Source: Deltaproteobacteria bacterium
Lineage (GTDB): Bacteria > Desulfobacterota > Desulfarculia > Desulfarculales > Desulfarculaceae
Length of the DNA stretch: 57,790 nt
Assembly (NCBI GenBank): GCA_020444165.1
Contig: JAHLLK010000031.1
Coordinates: 1-57,790 of the forward strand
Direction: 5' to 3'
The position numbers and the translations under genes are program-made. The notes beneath the pieces were generated by a model. That model did not search any database. It was not told the DNA's origin and worked only from the letters and a program-made list of their open reading frames with translations. Positions 35,585 to 45,119 of the stretch are shown here, one piece after another. Within the stretch, counting starts at the first letter, position 1. Each line of letters begins with the position of its first letter.

Positions 35585-38377
35585 CTAGGGCCGCAGCGGC
35601 GTGAAGTACACCCGGCCGGCGGCGTCGCGCCAGGCCACTTCCACCCGGCCGTCGCCGTCATAGTCCCCGGCCCCGGCCAGGGTGGAGCCCCCGGGCAAAC
35701 GGGCCACCACGGGACGGGCGGCCACCACCGTGCCCGAGAGCAGCCAGAAGGACACCTCCCGGGTGGCCGGGTTCCACCACAGGAGGTCCGGCCCGCCGTC
35801 GCCGTCCAGGTCGGCCACGTCGCGGATGCCCCAGGCCCGGTCCGCCACCACCCCCAGGTCCACGGTTTCCCGGGGACCGGCCGGGCCCATGAGGGCCAGG
35901 CTCACCCTCCCGGTGGCCGGGTCGGCCTCCACCAGGTCGTCCGCGCCGTCGCCGTCAAAGTCCCGCCAGGCCCGGCTCCCCTCGCCGGTTGCGGCCTCCG
36001 CCGTGGCGGCGGCCCTGGACGCGGAATTGGCGGTAATACCCAGGCCCACGCCGTCTCCGGCCCCGGAGCCCGCCGTTATGGCGGCCGTGGCCCTGGCCAA
36101 AGCCCGCCAGGCCGGCAGCCGGGCCAGGTCCACCCCGGCTTGCCGGGCGGCGTCCCGCAGCAAGTCGGAGTCGGGGGATACCTTCCCGGCTTCCCCGGCA
36201 TACCTGCCCCCCACGGTGAGGCTGTTGTAGGCCCAGCCCAGGCTGGTGTGCTGCACCCACGGCGGCAAATTGGCCACCACCCAGGCCGCCTCGCCGGCGT
36301 TCTTGGTGTAGAGGTGGGTGCCGATCACCGGGTGGTAGAGGTGGAACACCTCGGTGGCGTCAGCCGGCGCCACGGCGGCCGAGGTGAAGAGGTTGCCCTC
36401 GTCCCGCTCAAAGTTCCAGCCGAGCGTCACCAGGCTGTCCCGTTCGGAATTGCTCTTGGTGTAGTAGTGCCGGCCGGCGTTGGGGTTGTAGAGCCGGTGC
36501 AGGGGCACGGCGCCCGGGGCTTGTTCGGCCGACATGTAGAACAGCTTGGCCGGGTTCCCCGACTCGTCCTGGTAGCCCGCGGCCACCGCGTTCTGGAACT
36601 CCGCGGCCCTCGTGGTGAAGAAATGGTACATCAGGGCCTCGTTGTAGGCCCGGTACATGGTCCGCCGGGTGCTGGTCCCGAACTCCACCGCGTCCACCCA
36701 CCCCGCGTCGGCCCCGGCCTCACCCGCGGCGTTCTTGGCGTAGCGCCACACCAGGACATGCTCCCCGGCCGCCAGGCTGGACACCTGGGCGGTCCAAGCC
36801 ACCTCCCCGGAGATGCGCTCCTGGAGCACCCCGTCCACCAGGAACTCCAGATAATCCCCGCCAACCTCGGAGGAGACCTTCCACCAGAAGGCCAACACTC
36901 CGGGGCCGCTCACGGTGAGCGACATATCCGAGGTCTGGTCCGCCGCGATGGCCCCGGACTGGGCCGCGTCGCCGTCCGCGTGGAACACGGTGCGGGAGGG
37001 CCGCCAGGCCGCGTCGCCGCCATTGGCCAGCTCTCCGGCGGCCAAGTCCACCGCGTCTTCCAGAAAGGGGCCGTTGACGAAAATATCCCTGACCCCATTG
37101 GTGTCCCCCGGCACCAGGTTGCTGGCGTCGGATAGGAAGGCCACATGGGTGGCCTCGGCGGCCAGGCGGGCAAACCCGCTGAAGCCGTTGGCCTCGTTGC
37201 CCAGGCTGCTGAGGTTGGCCCGGAAGGTGGCGCCGGTGGTCGGGTTGCTGACGAACACGTCGGAAAGACTGTTGGTGTCACCCGCGACCAGGTTGGTGGC
37301 CAGGGATTGGAAGGCCACCAAGCCGCCATCGGAGCGGATGCTGGCGAAACTGGCATCTCCATCGGCCTCGGCCCCGCCAGGAGCCAGGCTGACCCGGATG
37401 ACGGCCCCGGTCGCGAGGTCTTTCCGGAAAATGTCGTCGAAACCGTTGGTGTCTCCGACGACCAGATTGGCGGCCCCGCTTTGGAAGATCAGATAAGCGC
37501 CGTCCGGGGTAACGAGACCGGCGCTGCTGCTGCCGTCAGCCTGGCTGCCGTCGGGGGCCACGCTTACCCGGGTGGTGGTCCCGGCTTGCAGGTCCCGCAC
37601 GAAAATGTCGCAGGTTCCGTTGTCGTCATTATCGACCAGGTTGGTGGCGGTGGAGGAGAAACAAACATAGCGCCCGCCGCCCCAGGAGGCAGCCGAGTTC
37701 CGATCGAAAAAACTGGGCCCATCGCCTTCCGCGCCCGACGAGTTGCGACTGACCAGCACCGTTTGGCCGGTCACCCGGTCATGCAGATAGACGTGCTCCT
37801 GGCCGTTCGTGCCCCCGCTGATCATGTCCGTGGATTCGGAGGAGAAGTTCACGTAGCGGCCGTCCGCGGATATGCCGGGGGATTTGCTGGATTGATTGGG
37901 GTCGCTGCCGGCGGCGTCCAGGCTCGCCCGAGTGGTGGAACCTCCGGTGATGTCCCGGACAAAGATATCCATGGCGCCGTTATCGTCCAGGCTCGCCAGG
38001 AGGTTGCTGGCCCAGCTTTGGAAGGCGCAGGTGCGGCCGTCGAGACTCACCGCGCAGTGGGAGCTGTTGCTGTTGGCTTCGCTCCCGTCGTGGGCCACGC
38101 TTACCCGGATGGTTTCGCCCGTGACCAGGTCATGCCGGAAAATGTCGCTCGCGTTGTTGGTGTCGCCAGTCACCAGGTTGGTGGCGTCGGAATGGAAAAA
38201 AACATAGCGCCCGTCCGCGCTGATGCCGGGGAATTCGCTCAGGGCGTTGGCCTGGCTGCCGTCGCCGGCCACGCTGACCCTGATGGTCAGGCGAGCCCAG
38301 GCCACGGAGGGGCCTGCCGCCATGATCAGGAACACCCCAGCCAGTAGTAAAGTGACAAAATAAATCCGACGTGACAT
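35585..38377 (-). CDS. array gene J: secreted propeller / jelly-roll / DUF5648 / FG-GAP protein
   Basis: 930 residues from ATG 38377 with GGGGGTG upstream. Signal peptide MSRRIYFVTLLLAGVFLIMA.., mature RLTIRVS. Seven blades end at VNGPFLEDAVD near 434. The jelly-roll-like domain (AFWWKVSSEVGGDYLEFLVD) is followed by MYRAYN near 573, DUF5648 repeats and FG-GAP repeats from about 806 (DFDGDGADD, DLDGDGGPD, DYDGDGR). The C-terminus DAAGRVYFTPLRP is shared with the remnant tail of I and, with changes, with K. About 230 bases at the 3' end are some 95-97% alike between J and K by eye. Confidence 0.88.
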   Translation of the reverse strand: MSRRIYFVTLLLAGVFLIMAAGPSVAWARLTIRVSVAGDGSQANALSEFPGISADGRYVFFHSDATNLVTGDTNNASDIFRHDLVTGETIRVSVAHDGSEANSNSSHCAVSLDGRTCAFQSWASNLLASLDDNGAMDIFVRDITGGSTTRASLDAAGSDPNQSSKSPGISADGRYVNFSSESTDMISGGTNGQEHVYLHDRVTGQTVLVSRNSSGAEGDGPSFFDRNSAASWGGGRYVCFSSTATNLVDNDDNGTCDIFVRDLQAGTTTRVSVAPDGSQADGSSSAGLVTPDGAYLIFQSGAANLVVGDTNGFDDIFRKDLATGAVIRVSLAPGGAEADGDASFASIRSDGGLVAFQSLATNLVAGDTNSLSDVFVSNPTTGATFRANLSSLGNEANGFSGFARLAAEATHVAFLSDASNLVPGDTNGVRDIFVNGPFLEDAVDLAAGELANGGDAAWRPSRTVFHADGDAAQSGAIAADQTSDMSLTVSGPGVLAFWWKVSSEVGGDYLEFLVDGVLQERISGEVAWTAQVSSLAAGEHVLVWRYAKNAAGEAGADAGWVDAVEFGTSTRRTMYRAYNEALMYHFFTTRAAEFQNAVAAGYQDESGNPAKLFYMSAEQAPGAVPLHRLYNPNAGRHYYTKSNSERDSLVTLGWNFERDEGNLFTSAAVAPADATEVFHLYHPVIGTHLYTKNAGEAAWVVANLPPWVQHTSLGWAYNSLTVGGRYAGEAGKVSPDSDLLRDAARQAGVDLARLPAWRALARATAAITAGSGAGDGVGLGITANSASRAAATAEAATGEGSRAWRDFDGDGADDLVEADPATGRVSLALMGPAGPRETVDLGVVADRAWGIRDVADLDGDGGPDLLWWNPATREVSFWLLSGTVVAARPVVARLPGGSTLAGAGDYDGDGRVEVAWRDAAGRVYFTPLRP

Positions 38378-38604
38378 GGGGCACCCCCTGCTCTCGGTTT
38401 GGCGGGAGGGGCAGGACGGAGCGGGAGGCCGCCCAGGGACAGCCGGCCTCCGGGTGGGGGCAGGATGGGACGATCATTTATGGAGGGAACGGTTGGACCA
38501 GCGCGGCGGAAAATCATTCCCTGAACACAACGGAGCACGCAGCCTCACCATGCCATGTAAAACCTGAATATACAATCTTTAACTATTCAGCCATGCGGGG
38601 TTTG
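38378..38604. other. gap between array genes J and K with AT-rich island
   Basis: 227 bases without a gene. The stretch 38540-38590 is AT-rich, with TATATT and a TTGTAT-like box on the minus strand, and may promote J; spacing is not ideal. The rest is GC-rich. Confidence 0.4.
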
Positions 38605-41424
38605 TCAGGGCCGGGGCTCCACCCGGGCTGCGGTGAAGTACACCCGGCCGGCGGCGTCGCGCCAGGCCACTTCCACCCGGCCGTCGCCGTTGTAGTCCCC
38701 GGCCCCGGCCAGGCTGGAACCCCCGGGCAGGCGGGCCACCACGGGACGGGCGGCCACCACCGTGCCCGAGAGCAGCCAGAAGGCCACCTCCCGGGTGGCC
38801 GGGTTCCACCACAGGAGATCCGGCCCGCCGTCGCCGTCCAGGTCGGTCACGTCGGCCAGCTGCCAGCCCGGCTCGGCCAGCCGGCCCAGGTCCAACACCT
38901 CCCGGGGGCCCGCGCCGCTCATCAGCGCCAGGCTCACCCGCCCCGTGGCCGGGTCGGCCCGCACCAGATCGTCCACGCCGTCGCCGTCAAAGTCCCGCCA
39001 ACCCGGGGTTCCCCCCGTCGCGCGGGAAACCGTCGTTCCGGCGGTCTGGTCCGCGGGCCCGGCAGCCGCGCCCTGGACCTGGCCGGCTTCACTCCCGGAG
39101 CCCGGGGCCGGGGTGGCCACCCCGGCCCCGGCCAGGGTCCGCCAAGCCGGGAGCCCGGCCAGGTCCACCCCGGCCTGGGTGGCTGCGGCCCGCAAGAGCG
39201 GCGAGTTCGGGTCTAGGGTCTGGTCGGCCGCCCGGGCCCCGGCCACCAGGTGGTCATAGGCCCAGCCCAGGCTGGATTGCAGCTCCCACGGCGGCAGGTT
39301 GGCCACCACCCAGTCCGCTTCAAAGGCGTTCTTGGTGTAGAGGTGGGTGCCGATCACCGGGTGATAGAGCCGGTACACCTCCACCGCGTCCGCAGGGGCC
39401 AGGGCGGCGGAAGTGAAAAGGTAGCCCTCGTCCCGTTCGAAGAGCCAGCCCAGAGCCACGAGTGCGTCCCGCTCGCCGTTGTTCCGGGTGTAGTAGTGCC
39501 GGCCCGAGTTGGGGTTGTAGAGCCGGTGCAGGGCCACCGTGCCCGGCGCCTGATCCTGGCTCACGTAAAACAGCTTGGCCGGGTCCGTGGATTCGTCCTG
39601 GTAGCCGGCCACCACCGCGTTTTGGTGCTCCGCACCCCGGGTGGTGAAGAAATGGTAGAGCAGATGGGGGTTGTAAGCCCGGTACATGGTCCGGCGGGTC
39701 ACCGGGGCATAGGTCAGGTCATCCACCCAGCCCGCGTCGAAACCGGCCAGACCGGCCCCGTCCTTCTGATACTCCCACGCGAGCACGTGTTCCCCGGCCG
39801 GCACGGTGAACACCTGGTAGGCCCAGTCCGTCTCCCCGGAGATGCGGCCCGGCTGGGGGACGCCGTCCAGGGAGAACGTCAGGTAGTCGGAGCCCGCTTG
39901 GCAGGAGACCTTCCACCAGAAACCCACCAGGCCCGGCCCGGTGACCGTGGCCTTCATCCAGGAGCTTTCCCCGTCGGCCACCCAGCCCGCGCGCGCCGCG
40001 GCGTCCCCGGTGCGGGCCTGGGCATAGTCCGGGGCCCAGGCGAAGCCCGGAGGGGTCAGGATCTCCAGGTCGGGCGCCCCCACCGCGTCTTCCAGAAAGG
40101 GCCCGTTCACGAAGATATGGCTGCGGTGGTTGCCCACCCCGGGGACCAGGTTGTCGGCCGCGGAGACAAAGGCCACGTACCCGGCGCGGCCGGCCAGGTG
40201 GCCGTAAAGCCCGCTGGCGTTGGCCTCGGCGCCGTCCGAGGCCACGCTGGCCCGGATGGTCCGGCCGGTGGTGAGGTCCCGCAGGAACATGTCGGTCTGG
40301 CCGTTGGTGTCGCCGGGCACCAGATTGGTGGCCGAGCTCATGAAGCTCACCTGGCCGGCGTCGTTGACGCTGGCGAACTCGCAATCGGAGTTGGGCTCGG
40401 CGCCGTCCTGGGCCAGGCTGGCCCGCAGGGTGCGTCCGGCCACGGCGTCCCGCACGTACACGTCACAGGCCCCGTTGGTGTCTCCGGCCGCCAAGTTGCT
40501 GGCGAAGGATAGGAAACTCACGTAGCGGCCGTCGTCCGAGACGGCCGGGTCCAGGTTGACCTGGTGGAATTCCGCCTCTCCCCCGCTGTCGGTGAGGCTG
40601 GCCCGGGTGGTCGCCCCGGCGGTCACGTCGCGGACAAAGATGTCCCAGATGTCATTGGTGTCGCCGACCACCAGGTTGGTGGACAGGGAGTTGAAGGCCA
40701 CGTAGCGCCCGTCGCCCGAGGGACAGGGCCCCTTCAGGTTGATAGGGAACAGGCCGAAGTAGTCGTTGCCGTCGCCCTCGGCCCCGGCGCTGTTTTGGCT
40801 GATCAGCCGGGTTTGGCCGGTCACCAGGTCGCGCTGGTAGGCGTGGATTTTCCCGTTGGTCGCCGGGTCGGTGAGGTTGGTGGCCCCGGAGAAGAACACC
40901 ACCATGCGGCCGTCGGCCGAGATCAGGGGGTAGAGGCTGGGGCCGTTGGCCTCGACATTCCCCGGGCCCAGGCTGACCCGGGTGGTGGCGCCCAGGCTGA
41001 GGTCGCGCACGAAGATGTCCTGCACCACGTTGTTGTCGCCCGCCACCAGGTTGGCGGCCTCGGAGGCAAAGGCCACGAAGCGGCCGTCGGCCGACACCGA
41101 GGCGTTGTAGCAGTGATTGTCGGGCTCATCCCCGTCGTGGGCCAGGCTCACCCGCCGGGTCTGGGCGGTCACCAGGTCCCGCCAGTACACATCCTCCTTG
41201 CCGTTGGCGTCGCCGTCCACCAAATTGGCGGCCATGCTGTGGAACACCACGTAGCGGCCGGTGGCGGAGGCAAAGGGGGCGTAGTTGTGATTGTCGGCGA
41301 TGACCCCGTCCGTGGCCCGGCTCACCGCCACGGTCTGGCGGGCCGGAGCCGGGGCCGGGAGCAGGGTGAGGACCAGGAAGCAAAACAGGCCGAGCACGCC
41401 GGGCCAGGGGGCTGACCATCGCAA
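38605..41424 (-). CDS. array gene K: secreted propeller / jelly-roll / DUF5648 / FG-GAP protein (first in array)
   Basis: 939 residues. The start is taken as TTG 41424, six bases after GGAG; a GTG ten codons later is possible. Signal peptide with mature RQTVAVS. Seven blades, the last reading VAFVSAADNLVPGVGNHRSH without the DTNG turn, then VNGPFLEDAVG near 438. The jelly-roll-like domain (GFWWKVSCQAGSDYLTFSLD), MYRAYN near 579, DUF5648 repeats (LYNPNSGRHYYTRNN, LYHPVIGTHLYTKNA) and FG-GAP repeats from about 811 follow. It is the 5'-most and one of the most divergent members. Only 115 bases separate it from the TRAP permease gene upstream on the same strand, so transcription may run on from there. 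Confidence 0.86.
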   Translation of the reverse strand: MRWSAPWPGVLGLFCFLVLTLLPAPAPARQTVAVSRATDGVIADNHNYAPFASATGRYVVFHSMAANLVDGDANGKEDVYWRDLVTAQTRRVSLAHDGDEPDNHCYNASVSADGRFVAFASEAANLVAGDNNVVQDIFVRDLSLGATTRVSLGPGNVEANGPSLYPLISADGRMVVFFSGATNLTDPATNGKIHAYQRDLVTGQTRLISQNSAGAEGDGNDYFGLFPINLKGPCPSGDGRYVAFNSLSTNLVVGDTNDIWDIFVRDVTAGATTRASLTDSGGEAEFHQVNLDPAVSDDGRYVSFLSFASNLAAGDTNGACDVYVRDAVAGRTLRASLAQDGAEPNSDCEFASVNDAGQVSFMSSATNLVPGDTNGQTDMFLRDLTTGRTIRASVASDGAEANASGLYGHLAGRAGYVAFVSAADNLVPGVGNHRSHIFVNGPFLEDAVGAPDLEILTPPGFAWAPDYAQARTGDAAARAGWVADGESSWMKATVTGPGLVGFWWKVSCQAGSDYLTFSLDGVPQPGRISGETDWAYQVFTVPAGEHVLAWEYQKDGAGLAGFDAGWVDDLTYAPVTRRTMYRAYNPHLLYHFFTTRGAEHQNAVVAGYQDESTDPAKLFYVSQDQAPGTVALHRLYNPNSGRHYYTRNNGERDALVALGWLFERDEGYLFTSAALAPADAVEVYRLYHPVIGTHLYTKNAFEADWVVANLPPWELQSSLGWAYDHLVAGARAADQTLDPNSPLLRAAATQAGVDLAGLPAWRTLAGAGVATPAPGSGSEAGQVQGAAAGPADQTAGTTVSRATGGTPGWRDFDGDGVDDLVRADPATGRVSLALMSGAGPREVLDLGRLAEPGWQLADVTDLDGDGGPDLLWWNPATREVAFWLLSGTVVAARPVVARLPGGSSLAGAGDYNGDGRVEVAWRDAAGRVYFTAARVEPRP

Positions 41425-41539
41425 GGGCTACTCCAGGGAAGTCGTAAGCTGGTTGGGACGCGCCGGGCGTACCGCGTCGTCATTATGCTCCGAAAACTAC
41501 GGCGGGGGGTGGGGAAATCTCTCCGGGGAATGGGACGGG

Positions 41540-43600
41540 TCAGGCCACGGCCGGAGCCGCCGCGGTCGGGCGCCGGCGGCGCTGGGCCAGCCAGATCAGG
41601 CCGAACAACACCAGCCCCGCGGCCTTGACCAGCTCGGGGCCCTCTATCCCCAGGAGCCGGGCCGTGGCAAAGGGCCGGAGCACCGCCAGGCAGAGCGCCA
41701 GGAGCAGCACCGTTTCGTACCACTTGTTCTTCACCACCAAAAATCCCTGGGTGGCCGCGGCAAAGGAGAACATGGCCACCAGGCCGGTGAGGAAGACCCA
41801 GGCCCCCAGCCACACCGTGTCCACCCCGATAAGGAGCAGCCGGGGGTTGAACACGAACATGAAGGGCAGGATGGCGGTGCGGATGTCGTAGGTAAAGCTC
41901 TGCAGGCCGGTGCGCACCGGGTTGGTGCCGGCGATGGCGCTGGCCGCGTAGGCCGCCAGGCCCACCGGCGGGGTGTCGTCGGCCAGGATGCCGAAATAGA
42001 ACACGAAGAGGTGGGCCGCGATCAGGGGCACCGTCACTCCCGCCCCGGGGGCCAGCTCCACGATGACCACCGCGGTCAGCGAGGCCATGACGATGTAGGT
42101 GGCCGTGGTGGGCAGCCCCATGCCGATCAAGACGCAGGCCAGGGCGGTCAGCAGGAGGAGCAGGTACATGTTGTCCCCGGCGATCATCTCCACGATCTCG
42201 GTGATGAGCCCGCCCAGGCCCATGTTCACCACCCCCACGATGATGCCCGCCGCGGCCACGGCCACGCCGATGCCCATCATGTTGCGGCCGCCGGCCACCA
42301 ACGACTCCCAGATCACCCGGAGCCCCTCGGTCAGGCCCTCCTTGAGGGGGCGGCGCATGCGCCAGGCCCGCACCATCCGCTGGGCCAGGATCAGCCCGGT
42401 CAGCACCAGGATGGCGTTGTAGGCGGCCAGCTCCGGGCTGTGGCGGAGCCACATCAGCTCGTACAACAGCATGGCCAGGGGCAGGAGGAACAGCCAGCCC
42501 TCCCGCAGGGTGGCCCAGAACGGCGGCAGCTCTTTCCGGGGGGTGGGCTTGAGCCCCAGCTTGCCCGCCTCCAGGTGGGTGATGAAGAACAGGGTGCAAT
42601 AACTGAGCACCGCCGGCACCGCCGCGGCCCGCACCACCTCCATATAGGGCACCCGGCAGAACTCGGCCATGATGAAGGCCGCCGCGCCCATGATGGGGGG
42701 CATGAGCTGGCCGTCGGTGGAAGCGGCCACTTCCACCGCCGCAGCCTTTTCGGCCGGGTAGCCCGCCTGCTTCATGAGGGGAATGGTGAAGGTGCCGGTG
42801 GTGACCACGTTGGCGATGGAGGAGCCGGAGACCATGCCGGTGAGGCCCGAGGCCAAGACCGCGGCCTTGGCCGGCCCGCCCCGGAAGGAGCCCAACAGGC
42901 AAAAGGCCAGCTTCACGAAATAGGCCCCGCCTCCCGCCCGCTCCATCATGGCCCCGAACAACACGAACAAGAACACGATGGTGGCCGAGACGTCCAGGGG
43001 AATGCCGTACACCCCCTGGGTGGACATGGTCTCCTGGCCGATGAAGCGGGCCAGGCTCACCCCCTTGAAGGCGATGACCGCCGGCATGTGGGGGCCCAGG
43101 AAGGCGTAGGCGATGAAGCAGAAGGACACCACCACCAGGGCCGGGCCCAGGGAGCGGCGGGCCGCCTCCAAAAGCAGCGCCAACAGCACCGTGCCGGCCA
43201 CGATATCCAGGGTGAGCGGCGAGCCCTGGCGGGCCGAGATGCCCTCGTAGAACAAGGCGATGTACAGGGCGGCCAGGGCGGCCAGCCCGGCCAGCACCAG
43301 GTCGCACCACGGCACCCGGTCCCGGGCGCAGAGGAATTCCCACAGCCGGCCGGCGCGCCGGCGGCGGAGGGCCGGGAAGGAGAGATAGACCAGGGTCAGG
43401 GCAAAGGCCAGGTGGATGGCCCGCACGAACACGGTTTCCAGCATCAGGGCCTGGGGCAACAAGAGCTGGAACACGGACCAGGCCGCGGCCACCAGCCGGG
43501 TGAGCCGGCCGCCCCAGCCCGGGACGGAGCGCTGGCCCTCCTTGGCCTCGCGGGCCATGGCTTCCGCCTGGTGGGGACTCGCGGTGGCTTCCGGGCTCAT
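41540..43600 (-). CDS. TRAP transporter fused permease (DctQ-DctM type, TAXI family)
   Basis: A 686-residue inner-membrane protein that, with the TAXI receptor, imports a carboxylate or amino-acid-like substrate using an ion gradient. The N-terminal 4-TM part (FQLLLPQALMLETVFVRAIH..) is the small-permease module, and the rest is the large permease with the signatures GLTGMVSGSSIANVVTTGTF, AAAVEVAASTDGQLMPPIMG and FYFGILADDTPPVGLAAYAA. Length and order match fused TRAP proteins. The frame is open to 43627 with TTG; I prefer ATG 43600, although the ribosome site is weak. It starts 40 bases after the stop of the receptor gene, so the two form an operon. Confidence 0.93.
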   Translation of the reverse strand: MSPEATASPHQAEAMAREAKEGQRSVPGWGGRLTRLVAAAWSVFQLLLPQALMLETVFVRAIHLAFALTLVYLSFPALRRRRAGRLWEFLCARDRVPWCDLVLAGLAALAALYIALFYEGISARQGSPLTLDIVAGTVLLALLLEAARRSLGPALVVVSFCFIAYAFLGPHMPAVIAFKGVSLARFIGQETMSTQGVYGIPLDVSATIVFLFVLFGAMMERAGGGAYFVKLAFCLLGSFRGGPAKAAVLASGLTGMVSGSSIANVVTTGTFTIPLMKQAGYPAEKAAAVEVAASTDGQLMPPIMGAAAFIMAEFCRVPYMEVVRAAAVPAVLSYCTLFFITHLEAGKLGLKPTPRKELPPFWATLREGWLFLLPLAMLLYELMWLRHSPELAAYNAILVLTGLILAQRMVRAWRMRRPLKEGLTEGLRVIWESLVAGGRNMMGIGVAVAAAGIIVGVVNMGLGGLITEIVEMIAGDNMYLLLLLTALACVLIGMGLPTTATYIVMASLTAVVIVELAPGAGVTVPLIAAHLFVFYFGILADDTPPVGLAAYAASAIAGTNPVRTGLQSFTYDIRTAILPFMFVFNPRLLLIGVDTVWLGAWVFLTGLVAMFSFAAATQGFLVVKNKWYETVLLLALCLAVLRPFATARLLGIEGPELVKAAGLVLFGLIWLAQRRRRPTAAAPAVA

Positions 43601-43640
43601 GCTGGCTGGCCTGAAACCCGGCCCCAAGGGGCGCCTTGCC

Positions 43641-44669
43641 TCATTTTATGAGTCCCGCTTCCCGGTAATACTTGAGGGCCCCGGGATGGATCGGCGCGGT
43701 GAGCCCCTTGAGCATGTTCTGCGGGTCCAATCTGGACAGGGCGGGGTGCAACTTCTGCAATTGACCCAGGTTTTGGAAAACCTCTTTGGTTATATCGTAG
43801 ATCACGTCGTCGGGCACCTGGGCCCGGGTGATGAGGGTGGCTTTCACCGCCAAGGTCAGCACGTCCTTCTTGTTCAGGGCCTTGGGGTAGTACTCGATGG
43901 GGATGTAGTCCTCGACATAGAAGGGGTTTTCCTTGATGACCAGGGCCAGCTTGTCCGCGTCGGCGGCGATGAAACGCACGGGAATGCGGCCCGAGGTGGC
44001 TTCCTGCACCAGGCCGTTGGGGTTGCCCACCGTGTAGACAAAGGCGTCGATGCGCTCGTCTTGCAGCATCTTGGCCGATTCCGAGGCTTTGAACCCCTCC
44101 ACCCGGCCCAGGTCGTCGAAGCTCATGCCGTAGGCGGCCAGCATGTCCAGGAAGTTTTGCCGGGTGCCGCTGCCCGGGGAGCCCACGGCCACGGCCTTGC
44201 CCTTCAGGTCAGGGTAGGTGAGGATGTTCTCCTCCCCATTGGCCGCCAGGATGAAGGTTTCGGCGTGCAGGGCGAAAACCGAGCGCAGGTCCTTCTGGGG
44301 CCCCTTGCCCTGCCACTCGCCCTTGCCGTGGTAAGCCAGATACTGGGCGTCGGACTGGGCGATGCCCAGATCCAGGTCGCCGGCCATCACCGCGTTGATG
44401 TTGAACACCGAGGCGCTGGTGGACTCCACCGTGGCCTTCAGATGGTACTCGTCGCTTTTCTGGTTCAACAGTTTGGCAATGGCCTTGCCCACGGGGTAGT
44501 AGACCCCGGTGACCCCGCCGGTGCCGATGGTCACGAAGCGCATGGCCGCGGCGGCGGAGGTCGGCGCGGCCAGGCCCAGGGCCGCGGCGAGACCAAGCAA
44601 AAGACCGACCACCCACCGCGCCGTGCCTCCCCGGCCGCCGGCGGCTGGCGGGGTTATTTGCTGCAACAT
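43641..44669 (-). CDS. TAXI-family TRAP transporter substrate-binding protein
   Basis: A 342-residue periplasmic receptor that delivers substrate to the fused permease downstream. A long signal peptide (RWVVGLLLGLAAALGLAAPT..) ends near residue 42. The mature protein starts MRFVTIGTGGVTGVYYPVGK, the TAXI signature, followed by GIAQSDAQYLAYHGKG and GSPGSGTRQNFLDMLAAYGM. ATG 44669 has GGGAGAG 6 bases upstream; the frame is open to 45023, but the extra part is not protein-like. Known family members bind glutamate or other small carboxylates; the substrate here is not visible. Confidence 0.93.
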   Translation of the reverse strand: MLQQITPPAAGGRGGTARWVVGLLLGLAAALGLAAPTSAAAAMRFVTIGTGGVTGVYYPVGKAIAKLLNQKSDEYHLKATVESTSASVFNINAVMAGDLDLGIAQSDAQYLAYHGKGEWQGKGPQKDLRSVFALHAETFILAANGEENILTYPDLKGKAVAVGSPGSGTRQNFLDMLAAYGMSFDDLGRVEGFKASESAKMLQDERIDAFVYTVGNPNGLVQEATSGRIPVRFIAADADKLALVIKENPFYVEDYIPIEYYPKALNKKDVLTLAVKATLITRAQVPDDVIYDITKEVFQNLGQLQKLHPALSRLDPQNMLKGLTAPIHPGALKYYREAGLIK

Positions 44670-45119
44670 AGTCACTCTCCCGGTTGTATTCCGGCCCTGG
44701 CGGCCTTCCGCCGCCGGGCCGGGCTTCATAATGTTGCCAAAAACCGCGGCAAAGGACAACCTCAACCGTGTACCAGCGGCCGGACGGGATCGGACCGCGC
44801 TTCGCCGGGCGGCTGGGAGCGCCCCCCATAGGGCGGGCCCACCCAGGCCGTCCTGGCCCGGTCGGCTGCAAGCTGGCAAACAAGTAAGTGTACCAAGTTG
44901 CCCGCCTGGCGTCGATTTTCGGAAGTCACCCCGCCGCCGCGGGCCCTCCCCGGGGCTGTCTGGGCCGCAGACCCCCGCGGGGGTGAGGGGGTCCGGCGCC
45001 CGCACCGGGGCCTGGGGCAACAACCTGACCGACCCCCCTGGAAAATGCTACAATCGCCGGCATACCGCGCCGCGGGCCCCGGGGCTGCCGCCCCGCGGGG
45101 ACGGCGCCGGGAGAGGACC
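44670..45119. other. divergent intergenic region between TAXI receptor and TPR/OGT-like genes
   Basis: 450 bases, GC-rich, no gene recognised. Toward the TAXI gene the minus strand has TTGTCC and a CATTAT box, spaced too widely for a confident promoter call. Toward the plus-strand gene there is a better promoter at 45025-45054. The transcribed leader before 45120 has strongly self-complementary GC runs. Confidence 0.4.
45025..45054 (+). promoter_or_regulatory. candidate promoter of the TPR/OGT-like gene
   Basis: CTGACC (45025-45030) and TACAAT (45049-45054) are 18 bases apart. A start near 45061 would exclude the ATG at 45045 and supports the TTG start at 45120. Confidence 0.45.

Noticed and set aside
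9769..41424. Periodic DNA repeats as a CRISPR array or satellite
   Set aside because: The period (about 170-180 bases) corresponds to 55-60-residue propeller blades in open frames, and repeats differ at synonymous and other sites; no constant repeat with unique spacers.
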